DNA of 36,087 nt from Accumulibacter sp. GTDB taxonomy: Bacteria; Pseudomonadota; Gammaproteobacteria; Burkholderiales; Rhodocyclaceae. Under the pieces are notes generated by a model. The model worked only from the letters and a program-made list of their open reading frames with translations, did no database searches and was not told the origin of the DNA. The translations under genes and the position numbers were made by a program. This document shows positions 25,299 through 32,684 of the stretch, piece after piece; the first letter of the stretch is position 1, and each line of letters opens with the position of its first letter. Location: contig JAISAZ010000038.1 of NCBI GenBank assembly GCA_031266435.1, positions 1 to 36,087 of the forward strand, written 5' to 3'.

Positions 25299-25967
25299 AT
25301 GAATCGAAAGGATACTAGACGGATTGTAACAGCGCAAGAACTGGAAAATTGGCTGAAACGCGGAGACGTGCTCGAACACGACTCGCGCGGTCCCAAAGTC
25401 GTGGCGATGAAGAAGGCCCCCGACGACTTGGAGACCGTGTTTCTGAAAATTTTTTACACTCGTCGTCGCCCCTGGCTCGCGCGCCTGTTTCCACCCGCCG
25501 CCCGCTTCGCCAAAAACACCGGGATTCTCAAAAAGGCAGGGGTTCCCACCCCTGAAGTCGTCGAAACCTTCTGGATCGACCCGTCCGCCGGTCTTTCGGC
25601 CTGCCTCTACCGCCCTTTGCCCGGATGCACCCTGGAAGCACTGTTGAGACGTGAGCCTTCGGAAATCGACGCGCTTTTGCCGAAATTGGCAGGATTCATC
25701 CGCCGGCTTCACCGCCATCGCATCTATTTCCGCTCGCTCCACACCGGGAACATCGTTCTGATGCCCGACGGCAACTTCGGCCTGATCGACATTCTCGACC
25801 TCAAACAACTCCTCTTCCCTTTGGGGCCTTGGCGTGTCCGGCGAAATTTCCAGCATATGAAACACCGCCTTGATCGGGAAAATCAGACCGCGTTCCCGTT
25901 CGAGGAGCTTTTGCGTCTGTACCGTGAGAGAACGGATTTTGGCAGCGATGAGAAAGACGAATCGTAG
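25299..25967 (+). CDS. Lipopolysaccharide kinase (Kdo/WaaP)-like protein
   Basis: A 222-residue protein of the eukaryotic-like LPS kinase group. Visible landmarks are TVFLKIFYTRRRPW (likely nucleotide-binding lysine about 50), AGVPTPEVVETF, a hinge YRPLPGCTLEALL, the catalytic-loop-like FRSLHTGNIVLMPDG (about 144-158) and LIDILDLK (Asp164 as metal ligand). The usual HRD is replaced by a RSLHTGN arrangement; several LPS kinases vary here, so activity is likely but unproven. The ATG at 25299 has only a weak ribosome binding site. It is divergent from the methyltransferase and convergent with the FecR gene, the gap to which is packed with repeats. Confidence 0.8.
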   Translation: MNRKDTRRIVTAQELENWLKRGDVLEHDSRGPKVVAMKKAPDDLETVFLKIFYTRRRPWLARLFPPAARFAKNTGILKKAGVPTPEVVETFWIDPSAGLSACLYRPLPGCTLEALLRREPSEIDALLPKLAGFIRRLHRHRIYFRSLHTGNIVLMPDGNFGLIDILDLKQLLFPLGPWRVRRNFQHMKHRLDRENQTAFPFEELLRLYRERTDFGSDEKDES

Positions 25968-25994
25968 TAAAGGAATCTCTGATTCCTTTGCAAG

Positions 25995-26714
25995 TGTCGG
26001 CGGGTTTTCAAGCATTCCAAACCCCTCCTATCCTCCCCTTATCAGGGGAGGAACCACGTTGTTATACGCCCGCGCGTCGTCGATTGGCGCGTAGGGGCAC
26101 GGCGCGCCGTGCCCAGCCAAGTATCAGGAATCAGAGGAGAGGGATCAGATCAGTTAGCGGCGGCGTTGCCGCCGTATGTGCGAAAACCATTCCACCACGC
26201 ATAGGTTGGGGTGAGCGCAGCGATGCCCAACATACGGCAAATGACCGCGCGAAAACCTACCGAACAAAGTAATGTGGCAGGGGTTCCCCACTTTCCCCCT
26301 GACAAGGGGGAAATGAAGGGGGTTTCGGGGTTTCGGGGTTTCGGGGTTTCGGCAAGCGTCAGAGCGTTTTCATGCCTCTTTCAAACCGCCCTGTCCCATC
26401 ATTCATGCGCATGCGGAATCGTTAGGCGTAGCAATGCTCAGCCCAACTTATACCGCCGAGAACGGAGCGGAAACGCTATAGGTTGGGCTGAGCGCAGCGA
26501 GAGCCACAACGTTTCCGGGGCGGCATGAAAAAGAGCCTACCGCCGGCTTCCCGCCGGAGAAAAAGCGACAAAATACCGATCGGTTTTCTTCTGTCTCCTG
26601 TCTCCTGACATCTGTCTCCTGATACGCGCCTGCGGAATCGTTGGGCGTAGCAATGCGTAGCCCAAGCTATACCGCCGATGGGACACGCCGTGCGCTTGCA
26701 AAATCGTCTCCCTT
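25995..26714. repeat. Long repeat mosaic at the kinase/FecR-protein convergent junction
   Basis: This 720-bp block has no gene. In order it holds: CCTCCCCT-tatc-AGGGGAGG hairpin (26033-26052), GGGCACGGC/GCCGTGCCC hairpin (26095-26114), 7-nt repeats (26118-26150), GTTAGCGGCGGCGTTGCCGCCG, TAGGTTGGGGTGAGCGCAGC hairpin element (26202-26232), CCCCCT-gac-AAGGGGG (26295-26310), the G-rich octamer array (26318-26352), further CCCAACTTA/TAGGTTGGG elements (26420-26515), CTGTCTCCTGTCTCCTGAC units (26590-26620) and another CGTTGGGCGTAGCAATGCG element (26639-26670). Confidence 0.85.
26318..26352 (+). repeat. Octamer array (GGGGTTTC)n with G-quadruplex potential
   Basis: Four G-tracts (26318-26322, 26327-26330, 26335-26338, 26343-26346) are each separated by TTTC, giving four tandem GGGGTTTC units. 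This fits the G4-N4-G4-N4-G4-N4-G4 pattern of a stable intramolecular G-quadruplex on the plus strand. Confidence 0.85.
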
Positions 26715-28418
26715 TCAAGGCTTCGTTATGGTTCCGGCGCCGAAACCTACGTCGTAGCTACCGCCGACGTAGTCGATACCGTAATCCACCGGTACGAGGC
26801 CACCCGAGTGGACGATGTTCAGGTCGACATTGGGATTGCCTTTTATCCAGGTGGTCGCGTAGGTCGTCCCATCAAGCGCCACACCATTGAATGTATTGGC
26901 ACCGCCTCCTTGCGAGAAGTTGTCTACTATAAAACCGCCCGGTGACATCACCGTCCCGACGCCGCCGATAAAATCTACAGCGAGCGGTGCGGTTATCGAG
27001 CTTGCGGAATCGGTCCCCAAGCCGCTACCGTTCAAGGTCGCATTCGAGATATTGCCGCTTGTCAGGTTGACGTCGAAGGTGAAGGTGCCGGAAAAAGTGT
27101 TGAGGCCGTAGGACGTATACAGATTACCCGAAACCGATCCGGTCGTCAGCATCGGCGGCATCACGCCCCACGTACCACTCAAGGTACCAGTATCTATCCC
27201 ACCCCAGCCGGAAGAATTGATATCGTAGCCGCCGGACACCGACGAACCCAGAACGCCGGGAGTCGGCGAAGTGAAGGTCAAAGTCGTTGCGTCAGTGGAA
27301 ACAATAGGAGGAACATATGCCACAGACCCCGGAGCGTACGAAATCGCGTGCCCGGTAAAGCCGCTGATGACGGTGGTCCCCGCAGTCATTGTCCCACTCC
27401 CGCCGACCACGTCGAATTGTTCGTAAACAGAAAGAGGAGTCACCACCAAGCCGTGCATTTCCGCACTCGTGACGGCACCGGTACCGAGGTTTACGTTGAA
27501 GGCGAAATCCGCCGAATACACCGGCGTGTTGCTTCCCCCGGAAGCCAGCAAGCCCGATACGTAGGTCGACCCGAGCGGCGCCGGACTGGGTCCCAGCGAA
27601 CCTCCGGGGAGTAGCGGCGAGAGCGGCAGCGTTTTGAGCGGCGTATCCGGCGACGCCGTTCCGCTGTCCGCGTTGACGTACGCGAGCGGGGGGTCGGTCG
27701 GAATGCGGACGACCATTTCGGGTTCGGGTGCGGCGGCGGCGACGCCGCGTCCGCCGAGGAAGGCGAGGTCGCGCCCGAGTTCGCGCCGGTCTTCGGGCTG
27801 GATCGGTTCGGTACGCAGCGGGTCGTCGGGGAGGGTAATCTTCTGTCCGCCCGGAACGCGGATGTCGTTGACGTAGACTTCACGCGTCGTGTTCTCGACA
27901 TACACGGTCGTCACGCCGTTCATCGAGCGCATACTGATGATCGTCCCACGAATCCCGACGTGCGCTTCAGGGGTCGTGACCTTGAACCCCGACGGGTTCA
28001 TTTCGACGACGCGTCCCGTGACGACGCGCGCGACGCCCTGCATCAGGTGAACGTCGAAGACCGGCTTTGATCCGCTGTCGGCGTAGTCGCGTAAATCCAG
28101 ACTCGTATTGCTCCCGACCGCCACCGTGCTGTCGTCGTTGAACAGGATGCGCGCGCGTCCCGTCGCGTCAGTCGTGAGTGTGTCGGTCACTTCGACCGGC
28201 GAATGAACGGCAAGTGGAATCGTCTTCCCCTCGCGCGTGACAAACGCCCCCGGTACGACGCGGATGACTTGGCCGATCTCAGCCGCGATCACCGCGCCAC
28301 TGGAAAGAAAGAGGCAGACCGCAAACGACATCGCGAATCCAGAAGAAGCGAGACGAAAGTTTGGAACGCGATCGACGAAACGATGAACGATGTGGGGGAC
28401 GAAACGACGCCAAGCCAT
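26715..28418 (-). CDS. Secreted FecR-domain protein with C-terminal beta-rich repeats
   Basis: A 567-residue exported protein. The N-terminus has a long signal peptide (hydrophobic MSFAVCLFLSSGAVIAA, about 30-46). Next comes a FecR domain (about 50-165): RARILFNDDSTVAVGSNTSL and VTTPEAHVGIRGT are classic. A proline-rich linker follows (PLSPLLPGGSLGPSPAP), then two related beta-rich stretches beginning FAFNVNLGTGAVTSAEMHG and FTFDVNLTSGNISNATLNG, resembling the barrel domains of transferrin-binding-like surface proteins. The ATG at 28418 has GGGAGG six bases upstream and is the best start. The frame remains open upstream through the (TTCC)n tract, but those residues (PSFL repeats) are probably untranslated. 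Free FecR proteins without sensor partners are often envelope proteins; the role is unknown. Confidence 0.85.
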   Translation of the reverse strand: MAWRRFVPHIVHRFVDRVPNFRLASSGFAMSFAVCLFLSSGAVIAAEIGQVIRVVPGAFVTREGKTIPLAVHSPVEVTDTLTTDATGRARILFNDDSTVAVGSNTSLDLRDYADSGSKPVFDVHLMQGVARVVTGRVVEMNPSGFKVTTPEAHVGIRGTIISMRSMNGVTTVYVENTTREVYVNDIRVPGGQKITLPDDPLRTEPIQPEDRRELGRDLAFLGGRGVAAAAPEPEMVVRIPTDPPLAYVNADSGTASPDTPLKTLPLSPLLPGGSLGPSPAPLGSTYVSGLLASGGSNTPVYSADFAFNVNLGTGAVTSAEMHGLVVTPLSVYEQFDVVGGSGTMTAGTTVISGFTGHAISYAPGSVAYVPPIVSTDATTLTFTSPTPGVLGSSVSGGYDINSSGWGGIDTGTLSGTWGVMPPMLTTGSVSGNLYTSYGLNTFSGTFTFDVNLTSGNISNATLNGSGLGTDSASSITAPLAVDFIGGVGTVMSPGGFIVDNFSQGGGANTFNGVALDGTTYATTWIKGNPNVDLNIVHSGGLVPVDYGIDYVGGSYDVGFGAGTITKP

Positions 28419-28553
28419 GACAAGCCTCCCGAAGACGGATGGAGAACGACGAAGGAAACGAAAGGGACGAAGAAGATGCGTCGAAAACGCGGAACGGCGC
28501 GGATTTATGACACCGCGCCGGGTTTTCGACCGGCGGGAAAAAGCGGAAAAGTG

Positions 28554-28573
28554 CGCCGCGCGTCCGCGCGGCG
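28554..28573. promoter_or_regulatory. Perfect 9-bp GC hairpin between the GGAA tract and the FecR gene
   Basis: CGCCGCGCG (28554-28562) and CGCGCGGCG (28565-28573) are exact complements around TC. Lying in the upstream region of the FecR gene just after the tetranucleotide tract (minus-strand direction), it could form in the leader RNA. Confidence 0.4.
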
Positions 28574-28590
28574 GAGTCTTTAGAGAATCA

Positions 28591-28645
28591 GGAAGGAAGG
28601 AAGGAAGGAAGGAAGGAAGGAAGGAAGGAAGGAAGGAAGGAAGGA
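28591..28645. repeat. Tetranucleotide microsatellite (GGAA)13.75
   Basis: Uninterrupted GGAA units run from 28591 to 28645 (TTCC on the strand of the FecR gene), about 173 bp upstream of its start codon. Pure tetranucleotide tracts of this length are slippage-prone. Confidence 0.95.
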
Positions 28646-28681
28646 GCAAAAACCGTGCCTGAAGCGCTCGTGCACGTCATG

Positions 28682-28753
28682 AAATTGCTACAATTCGTAG
28701 AATTCGTACCGTCCGCAGAATTCACACGATTTGCACGATTCGCACAACGCGCG
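28682..28753. repeat. Degenerate 9-nt tandem repeat
   Basis: Eight successive 9-mers: AAATTGCTA, CAATTCGTA, GAATTCGTA, CCGTCCGCA, GAATTCACA, CGATTTGCA, CGATTCGCA, CAACGCGCG. The consensus is close to CGATTCGCA. It lies 37 bp from the GGAA tract, upstream of the FecR gene. Confidence 0.7.
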
Positions 28754-28997
28754 CGTACAGTCTCCCCGCCGCTCATTCTTGCCGGCTCGTCCTTTTCGGA
28801 TAAGAAATACCGCCCTGCCCTATCCACCCTCGATTCTCCCCTTTATCGAGCGTTCCGTTCCCTGATTCCAAGCAACAACACAGACTTGCAAGAGAAGAAT
28901 AGCAAATATTTCACGGCGGTGAAATAAAAAAATACGGAAATCCACCTCTCACCTTTATGAATGACCACAAGGGTATGTTCCAGCGATGACCTCCGGT

Positions 28998-29180
28998 GGG
29001 GCACGGCGTGCCTATCAGGTATCAGGAAACAGGAGACAGGAATCAGATCAGTGACCTGCGGCTTCGCCGCCGGAGAAAGATCGTTGAAACACCGATCGGT
29101 TTTCGTCTGATCCCTGATCACTGATTACAAAGGCCGAAGGCCGCTCTGTCTTCTGTCCTCTGTCTTCTGTCCTCTGTTTC
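28998..29180. repeat. Heptamer/hairpin repeat block between the FecR gene and pduO
   Basis: The block contains TATCAGGTATCAGGAAACAGG units, CAGATCAGTGACC, GCGGCTTCGCCGCCGGAGAA, AGATCGTTGAAACACCGATCGGTTTTC and inverted units CTGATCCCTGATCACTGATT, ending with CTGTCTTCTGTCCTCTGTC tracts. It is one of few blocks located between divergent genes. Confidence 0.85.
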
Positions 29181-29257
29181 GCGGAAATGCAAAAAACCGC
29201 TACGCGACCGCGCTTATCTAGGATAATTGCCTTTTCCCCACCTCAAGGAGAACGGAC

Positions 29258-29824
29258 ATGGGCAATCGTCTTTCAAAGATAGTCACGCGGACCGGCGACG
29301 CGGGAACGACCGGCTTGGGCGACGGCTCGCGGATCGCCAAGGATTCGCTGCGCATCGACGTCATCGGTGAAGTCGACGAACTCAATTCTTTCATCGGCGT
29401 CCTGCTCGCCGAAGAACTCTCCGGCAATATTCACGAGCTTCTGCTCGCCGTGCAGCACGATCTTTTCGACATCGGCGGCGAGGTCTGCATCCCGGTCGGT
29501 TACACGGCGATCAAGGAAGACGCGATCGAACGCCTCGAAGCGGCCGTCGAAGAGATCAACGAGACGCTGACGCCGCTCAAGGAATTCATCCTTCCAGGCG
29601 GGGTGCGCCCCGCCGCGCTCGCGCACTTGGCGCGCTCGGTCTGCCGCCGCGTCGAGCGCCGCATCGTCCGTCTGGCGAACGCCGAGCCTGTTTCCGAAAA
29701 CATCCGAAAGTATTTCAACCGCCTGTCGGATCTGCTTTTCGTTCTCGGTCGGGCGCTCAACAAGGCGGGGGGACGCGGCGACGTGCCTTGGGCGCACGCA
29801 CGGGTGAAAAAGCCGCGCGATTGA
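29258..29824 (+). CDS. pduO: Cob(I)alamin adenosyltransferase, PduO type
   Basis: Transfers adenosyl from ATP to cob(I)alamin, making coenzyme B12. The 188-residue product has TRTGDAGTTGLGDGSR (ATP binding), RIDVIGEVDELNSFIG, LFDIGGE, FILPGG, the RSVCRRVERR helix and NRLSDLLFVLGRALN, all conserved in the PduO family, and normal length. The ATG at 29258 is preceded by AAGGAGAACGGAC. No other B12 genes are near. It converges on aroG through a repeat block. Confidence 0.96.
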   Translation: MGNRLSKIVTRTGDAGTTGLGDGSRIAKDSLRIDVIGEVDELNSFIGVLLAEELSGNIHELLLAVQHDLFDIGGEVCIPVGYTAIKEDAIERLEAAVEEINETLTPLKEFILPGGVRPAALAHLARSVCRRVERRIVRLANAEPVSENIRKYFNRLSDLLFVLGRALNKAGGRGDVPWAHARVKKPRD

Positions 29825-29836
29825 TTTTCCGGGGAG

Positions 29837-29977
29837 CGCGGTACGCCTTATCAGGTATCAGGAATCAGGAGACAGGAATCAGATCAATTACCGGCGGCTT
29901 CGCCGCCGGAGAAAGATCGTTGAAACACCGATCGGTTTTCTTCTGTCTCCTGTCTCCTGACATCTGTCTCCTGAAAC
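29837..29977. repeat. Heptamer/hairpin repeat block at the pduO/aroG convergent junction
   Basis: A compact, complete example of the composite: GCGGTACGCC, CAGGTATCAGGAATCAGGAG units, CAGATCAATTACCG, a GCGGCTTCGCCGC hairpin (29895-29907), GGAGAAAGATCGTTGAAACA, CCGATCGGTTTTC, and inverted units CTGTCTCCTGTCTCCTGAC up to the stop codon of aroG. Left and right heptamer arms are mutually complementary. Confidence 0.88.
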
Positions 29978-31051
29978 TCAGCGTTCGGCGACGACGAGGC
30001 GGCGCTCGCGTACGCTTTCGGCGAGCATGTCGAGCACCGTCACCGAATCTTCCCACCCCAGGCAGGCGTCGGTGATGCTTTTGCCGTATTCGAGGTTCTT
30101 TCCCGCTTCGAGGTTTTGACGTCCCTCGACCAGATGGGATTCGATCATCACGCCGAAGATGCGGTCTTCTCCGGCGGCGAGTTGGTCGGCGACGTTCCAC
30201 GCGACGTTGATCTGGCGTTTGAAATCCTTGCAGCTATTCGCGTGCGAAAGGTCGATCATCAGGCGCGCGGCAAGCCCCGCCGCGGCGATTTCCTTCGCCG
30301 TTTCTTCGACTTGCCCGGCTTCGTAATTCGGCGCCTTCCCGCCCCGAAGGATGACGTGGCAGTCTTCGTTCCCCGAAGTCGAGACGATCGCCGACTGCCC
30401 GCCCTTGGTGACCGAAAGGAAATGGTGCGGAGAACGCGCCGCGCGGATCGCGTCGAGCGCGATGCGTACGTTGCCGTCGGTTCCGTTCTTGAATCCGACC
30501 GGACACGACAGCCCCGACGCGAGTTCGCGGTGCACCTGCGATTCGGTCGTCCGAGCGCCGATGGCGCCCCACGAAATCAGGTCGGCTGTGTATTGCGGTG
30601 AAATCGTGTCGAGAAACTCCGTCGCACAGGGCAGACCCATTTCGTTGATTTCGATCAGCAGGCTCCGCGCCATCCGCAAGCCCTCGTTGATGCGAAAACT
30701 GTTGTCGAGGTAGGGGTCGTTGATCAGTCCCTTCCACCCGACCGTCGTGCGCGGCTTTTCAAAATACACGCGCATCAGGATCAAGAGCTCGTCACCGAGG
30801 CGCTCCGTTTCGGCGCGAAGGCGTCCGGCGTATTCGAGCGCTCCGTCGGTATCGTGGATCGAGCACGGCCCGATGACGACGAGCAGACGGTCGTCCGCGC
30901 CGGAGAGGATTCGGTGAATCGTCTGGCGCGCGTCGAAGGTCGTCTGCGCCGCCTGAAAACCGACCGGAAGCTCGCGCAGGAGGTGCTGCGGGGAGGCAAG
31001 TTCCTTGATCTCGCGTATCCGCAAGTCGTCTGTATTCGGTTTGCTGCGCAT
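29978..31051 (-). CDS. aroG: 3-deoxy-7-phosphoheptulonate (DAHP) synthase, AroG type
   Basis: First step of the shikimate pathway: condenses phosphoenolpyruvate and erythrose 4-phosphate. The 357-residue product is a class I-alpha enzyme close to E. coli AroG (DDLRIREIKELASPQHLL, VVIGPCSIHD, MRVYFEKPRTTVGWKG, GAIGARTTESQVHRELASG, IVSTSGNEDCHVILRGG, MIDLSHANS, GVMIESHLVEG, KSITDACLGWED). The feedback amino acid cannot be assigned with confidence. The start at 31051 (MRSKPNTDDLR) has AGGGTGAATCG upstream. The stop lies directly against the repeat block. Confidence 0.96.
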   Translation of the reverse strand: MRSKPNTDDLRIREIKELASPQHLLRELPVGFQAAQTTFDARQTIHRILSGADDRLLVVIGPCSIHDTDGALEYAGRLRAETERLGDELLILMRVYFEKPRTTVGWKGLINDPYLDNSFRINEGLRMARSLLIEINEMGLPCATEFLDTISPQYTADLISWGAIGARTTESQVHRELASGLSCPVGFKNGTDGNVRIALDAIRAARSPHHFLSVTKGGQSAIVSTSGNEDCHVILRGGKAPNYEAGQVEETAKEIAAAGLAARLMIDLSHANSCKDFKRQINVAWNVADQLAAGEDRIFGVMIESHLVEGRQNLEAGKNLEYGKSITDACLGWEDSVTVLDMLAESVRERRLVVAER

Positions 31052-31195
31052 CGATTCACCCTGTGATCTGTTTTGAATCCGGGATTCTACCCGAATATCA
31101 AGGCGACGCTTCAAGCCCGAACACCGGCGCAACCCCTCCCCCGTCCGCTCGTCGCGCGAACGCGAGGCGTGTACGTGTATCGTTTCGGAGAAAAT

Positions 31196-32656
31196 TCAGG
31201 CCGTTCCGCCGACCGTCAGCCCGTCGACGCGCAGCGTCGGCTGCCCGACGCCGACCGGGACGCTCTGACCGTCCTTACCGCAAGTGCCGACGCCCGAATC
31301 GAGGCGCATGTCGTCGCCGATCATCGCGATCCGGTTCATGACGTCGACGCCGTTCCCGATCAGCGTCGCGCCGCGCACGGGGTGGCCTATCCTGCCGTTT
31401 TCGATCAAGTAGGCTTCGGACATCGAAAAGACGAATTTCCCATTCGTGATGTCGACCTGACCGCCGCCGAAGTTGAGCGCGTAGATGCCTTTTTTCACCG
31501 ACGCCAAGATCTCTTCGGCGGTCTTGTCGCCGTTCATCATCATCGTATTCGTCATGCGCGGCAACGGCGGGTGCGCGAAGGACTCGCGCCGCCCGTTCCC
31601 GGTCGGAGAGACGCCCATCAGGCGGGCGTTGAGCGTGTCCTGCATATAGCCTTTCAGAACGCCGTCTTCGATCAGAACGGTTCGGCGCGTCGGGTTGCCT
31701 TCGTCGTCGACCGCAAGCGAGCCGCGCCGCAGCGGCAGCGTACCGTCGTCGACGACCGTGACGCCTTTCGCGGCGACGCGCTCGCCGACGCGCCCCGAAA
31801 AAGTCGAACTGCCCTTGCGGTTGAAATCCCCTTCGAGGCCGTGGCCGACGGCTTCGTGCAGCAGGATTCCCGGCCAGCCGGGACCGAGGACGACCGTCAT
31901 CGGCCCTGCGGGCGCGGGACACGCATCGAGATTGACGAGCGCCTGGTGTACCGCGTTTCGCGCGTAGGTACGCAGGGTCTCGTTGTCGAAACACGCGTAA
32001 TCGGTGCGCCCGCCGCCGCCGAACGAGCCTTGCTCGCGGCGCGCGTTCGCGCCTTCGACGATGACCGTCAGCGAAACGCGCACGAGCGGGCGCACGTCGG
32101 CGACCGTCGGGCCGCCGCTCCGCGCGACGAGGATGACTTCGTATTCCCCGGCGACCGACGCCATCACCTGGATCACGCGCGCGTCTTCGGCGCGCGCGTA
32201 GCTTTCCAGCTTTTCGAGCAGACGGACTTTGGCGTCCGCGTCGAGCGAGAGCAGGGGGTCGATCGGCGCGTAGAGTTCGCGTATTGCGTGCTTTCCCGGT
32301 TTCGACGCGGTCTTCACGCGGGCTTTTTGCCCCGACGCCGAAATCGCGCGCACCGCCTTTGCCGCGTCGACGATCGAGGGCAGGCTGACGTCGTCCGAAT
32401 ACGCGAACGCCGTCTTTTCGCCGGAAACGGCGCGCACGCCGACGCCTTCGTCGATATTGAAACTCCCGGACTTGACGATGCCTTCTTCGAGGCTCCACGC
32501 TTCCGAACGGCTGTACTGGAAGTAGAGGTCGGCGTAATCGACACCCGGCGTCACGATCGAGGCGATGACGCGCGAAAGATCGCCGTCGTTCAAGTCGTGC
32601 GCGGACAGCAGGGTTTCCTTGGCGTGCGCGAGTCGCGCATCCGAATTTTGCATCAT
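31196..32656 (-). CDS. tldD: Metalloprotease TldD
   Basis: TldD works with TldE/PmbA as a hetero-oligomeric zinc protease in the cytoplasm; known substrates in E. coli are microcin B17 precursor and CcdA. The 486-residue product has the HExxxH zinc motif in LLHEAVGHGLEGD, the GSSTFSGRVGERVA region, RESFAHPPLPRMTNT and the GGGQVDITNGKFVF block, ending with GVGTCGKDGQSVPVGVGQPTLRV, all typical. The start at 32656 has GGGAGA at good distance. The partner gene tldE is not in the window. It follows waaP by 28 bp. Confidence 0.97.
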   Translation of the reverse strand: MMQNSDARLAHAKETLLSAHDLNDGDLSRVIASIVTPGVDYADLYFQYSRSEAWSLEEGIVKSGSFNIDEGVGVRAVSGEKTAFAYSDDVSLPSIVDAAKAVRAISASGQKARVKTASKPGKHAIRELYAPIDPLLSLDADAKVRLLEKLESYARAEDARVIQVMASVAGEYEVILVARSGGPTVADVRPLVRVSLTVIVEGANARREQGSFGGGGRTDYACFDNETLRTYARNAVHQALVNLDACPAPAGPMTVVLGPGWPGILLHEAVGHGLEGDFNRKGSSTFSGRVGERVAAKGVTVVDDGTLPLRRGSLAVDDEGNPTRRTVLIEDGVLKGYMQDTLNARLMGVSPTGNGRRESFAHPPLPRMTNTMMMNGDKTAEEILASVKKGIYALNFGGGQVDITNGKFVFSMSEAYLIENGRIGHPVRGATLIGNGVDVMNRIAMIGDDMRLDSGVGTCGKDGQSVPVGVGQPTLRVDGLTVGGTA

Positions 32657-32684
32657 GGCATTTCTCTCCCGAAGGGCGCTTTGG

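Noticed and set aside
28419-28649. N-terminal extension of the FecR protein with PSFL repeats from the TTCC tract
   Set aside because: The ATG at 28418 has a strong GGGAGG site and is followed by the signal peptide; the extension is Arg/Ser/Pro-rich. It is kept only as an alternative in the phase-variation finding.
28655-28927. Plus-strand 90-codon frame
   Set aside because: It translates the 9-nt repeat array and has no ribosome binding site or family likeness.
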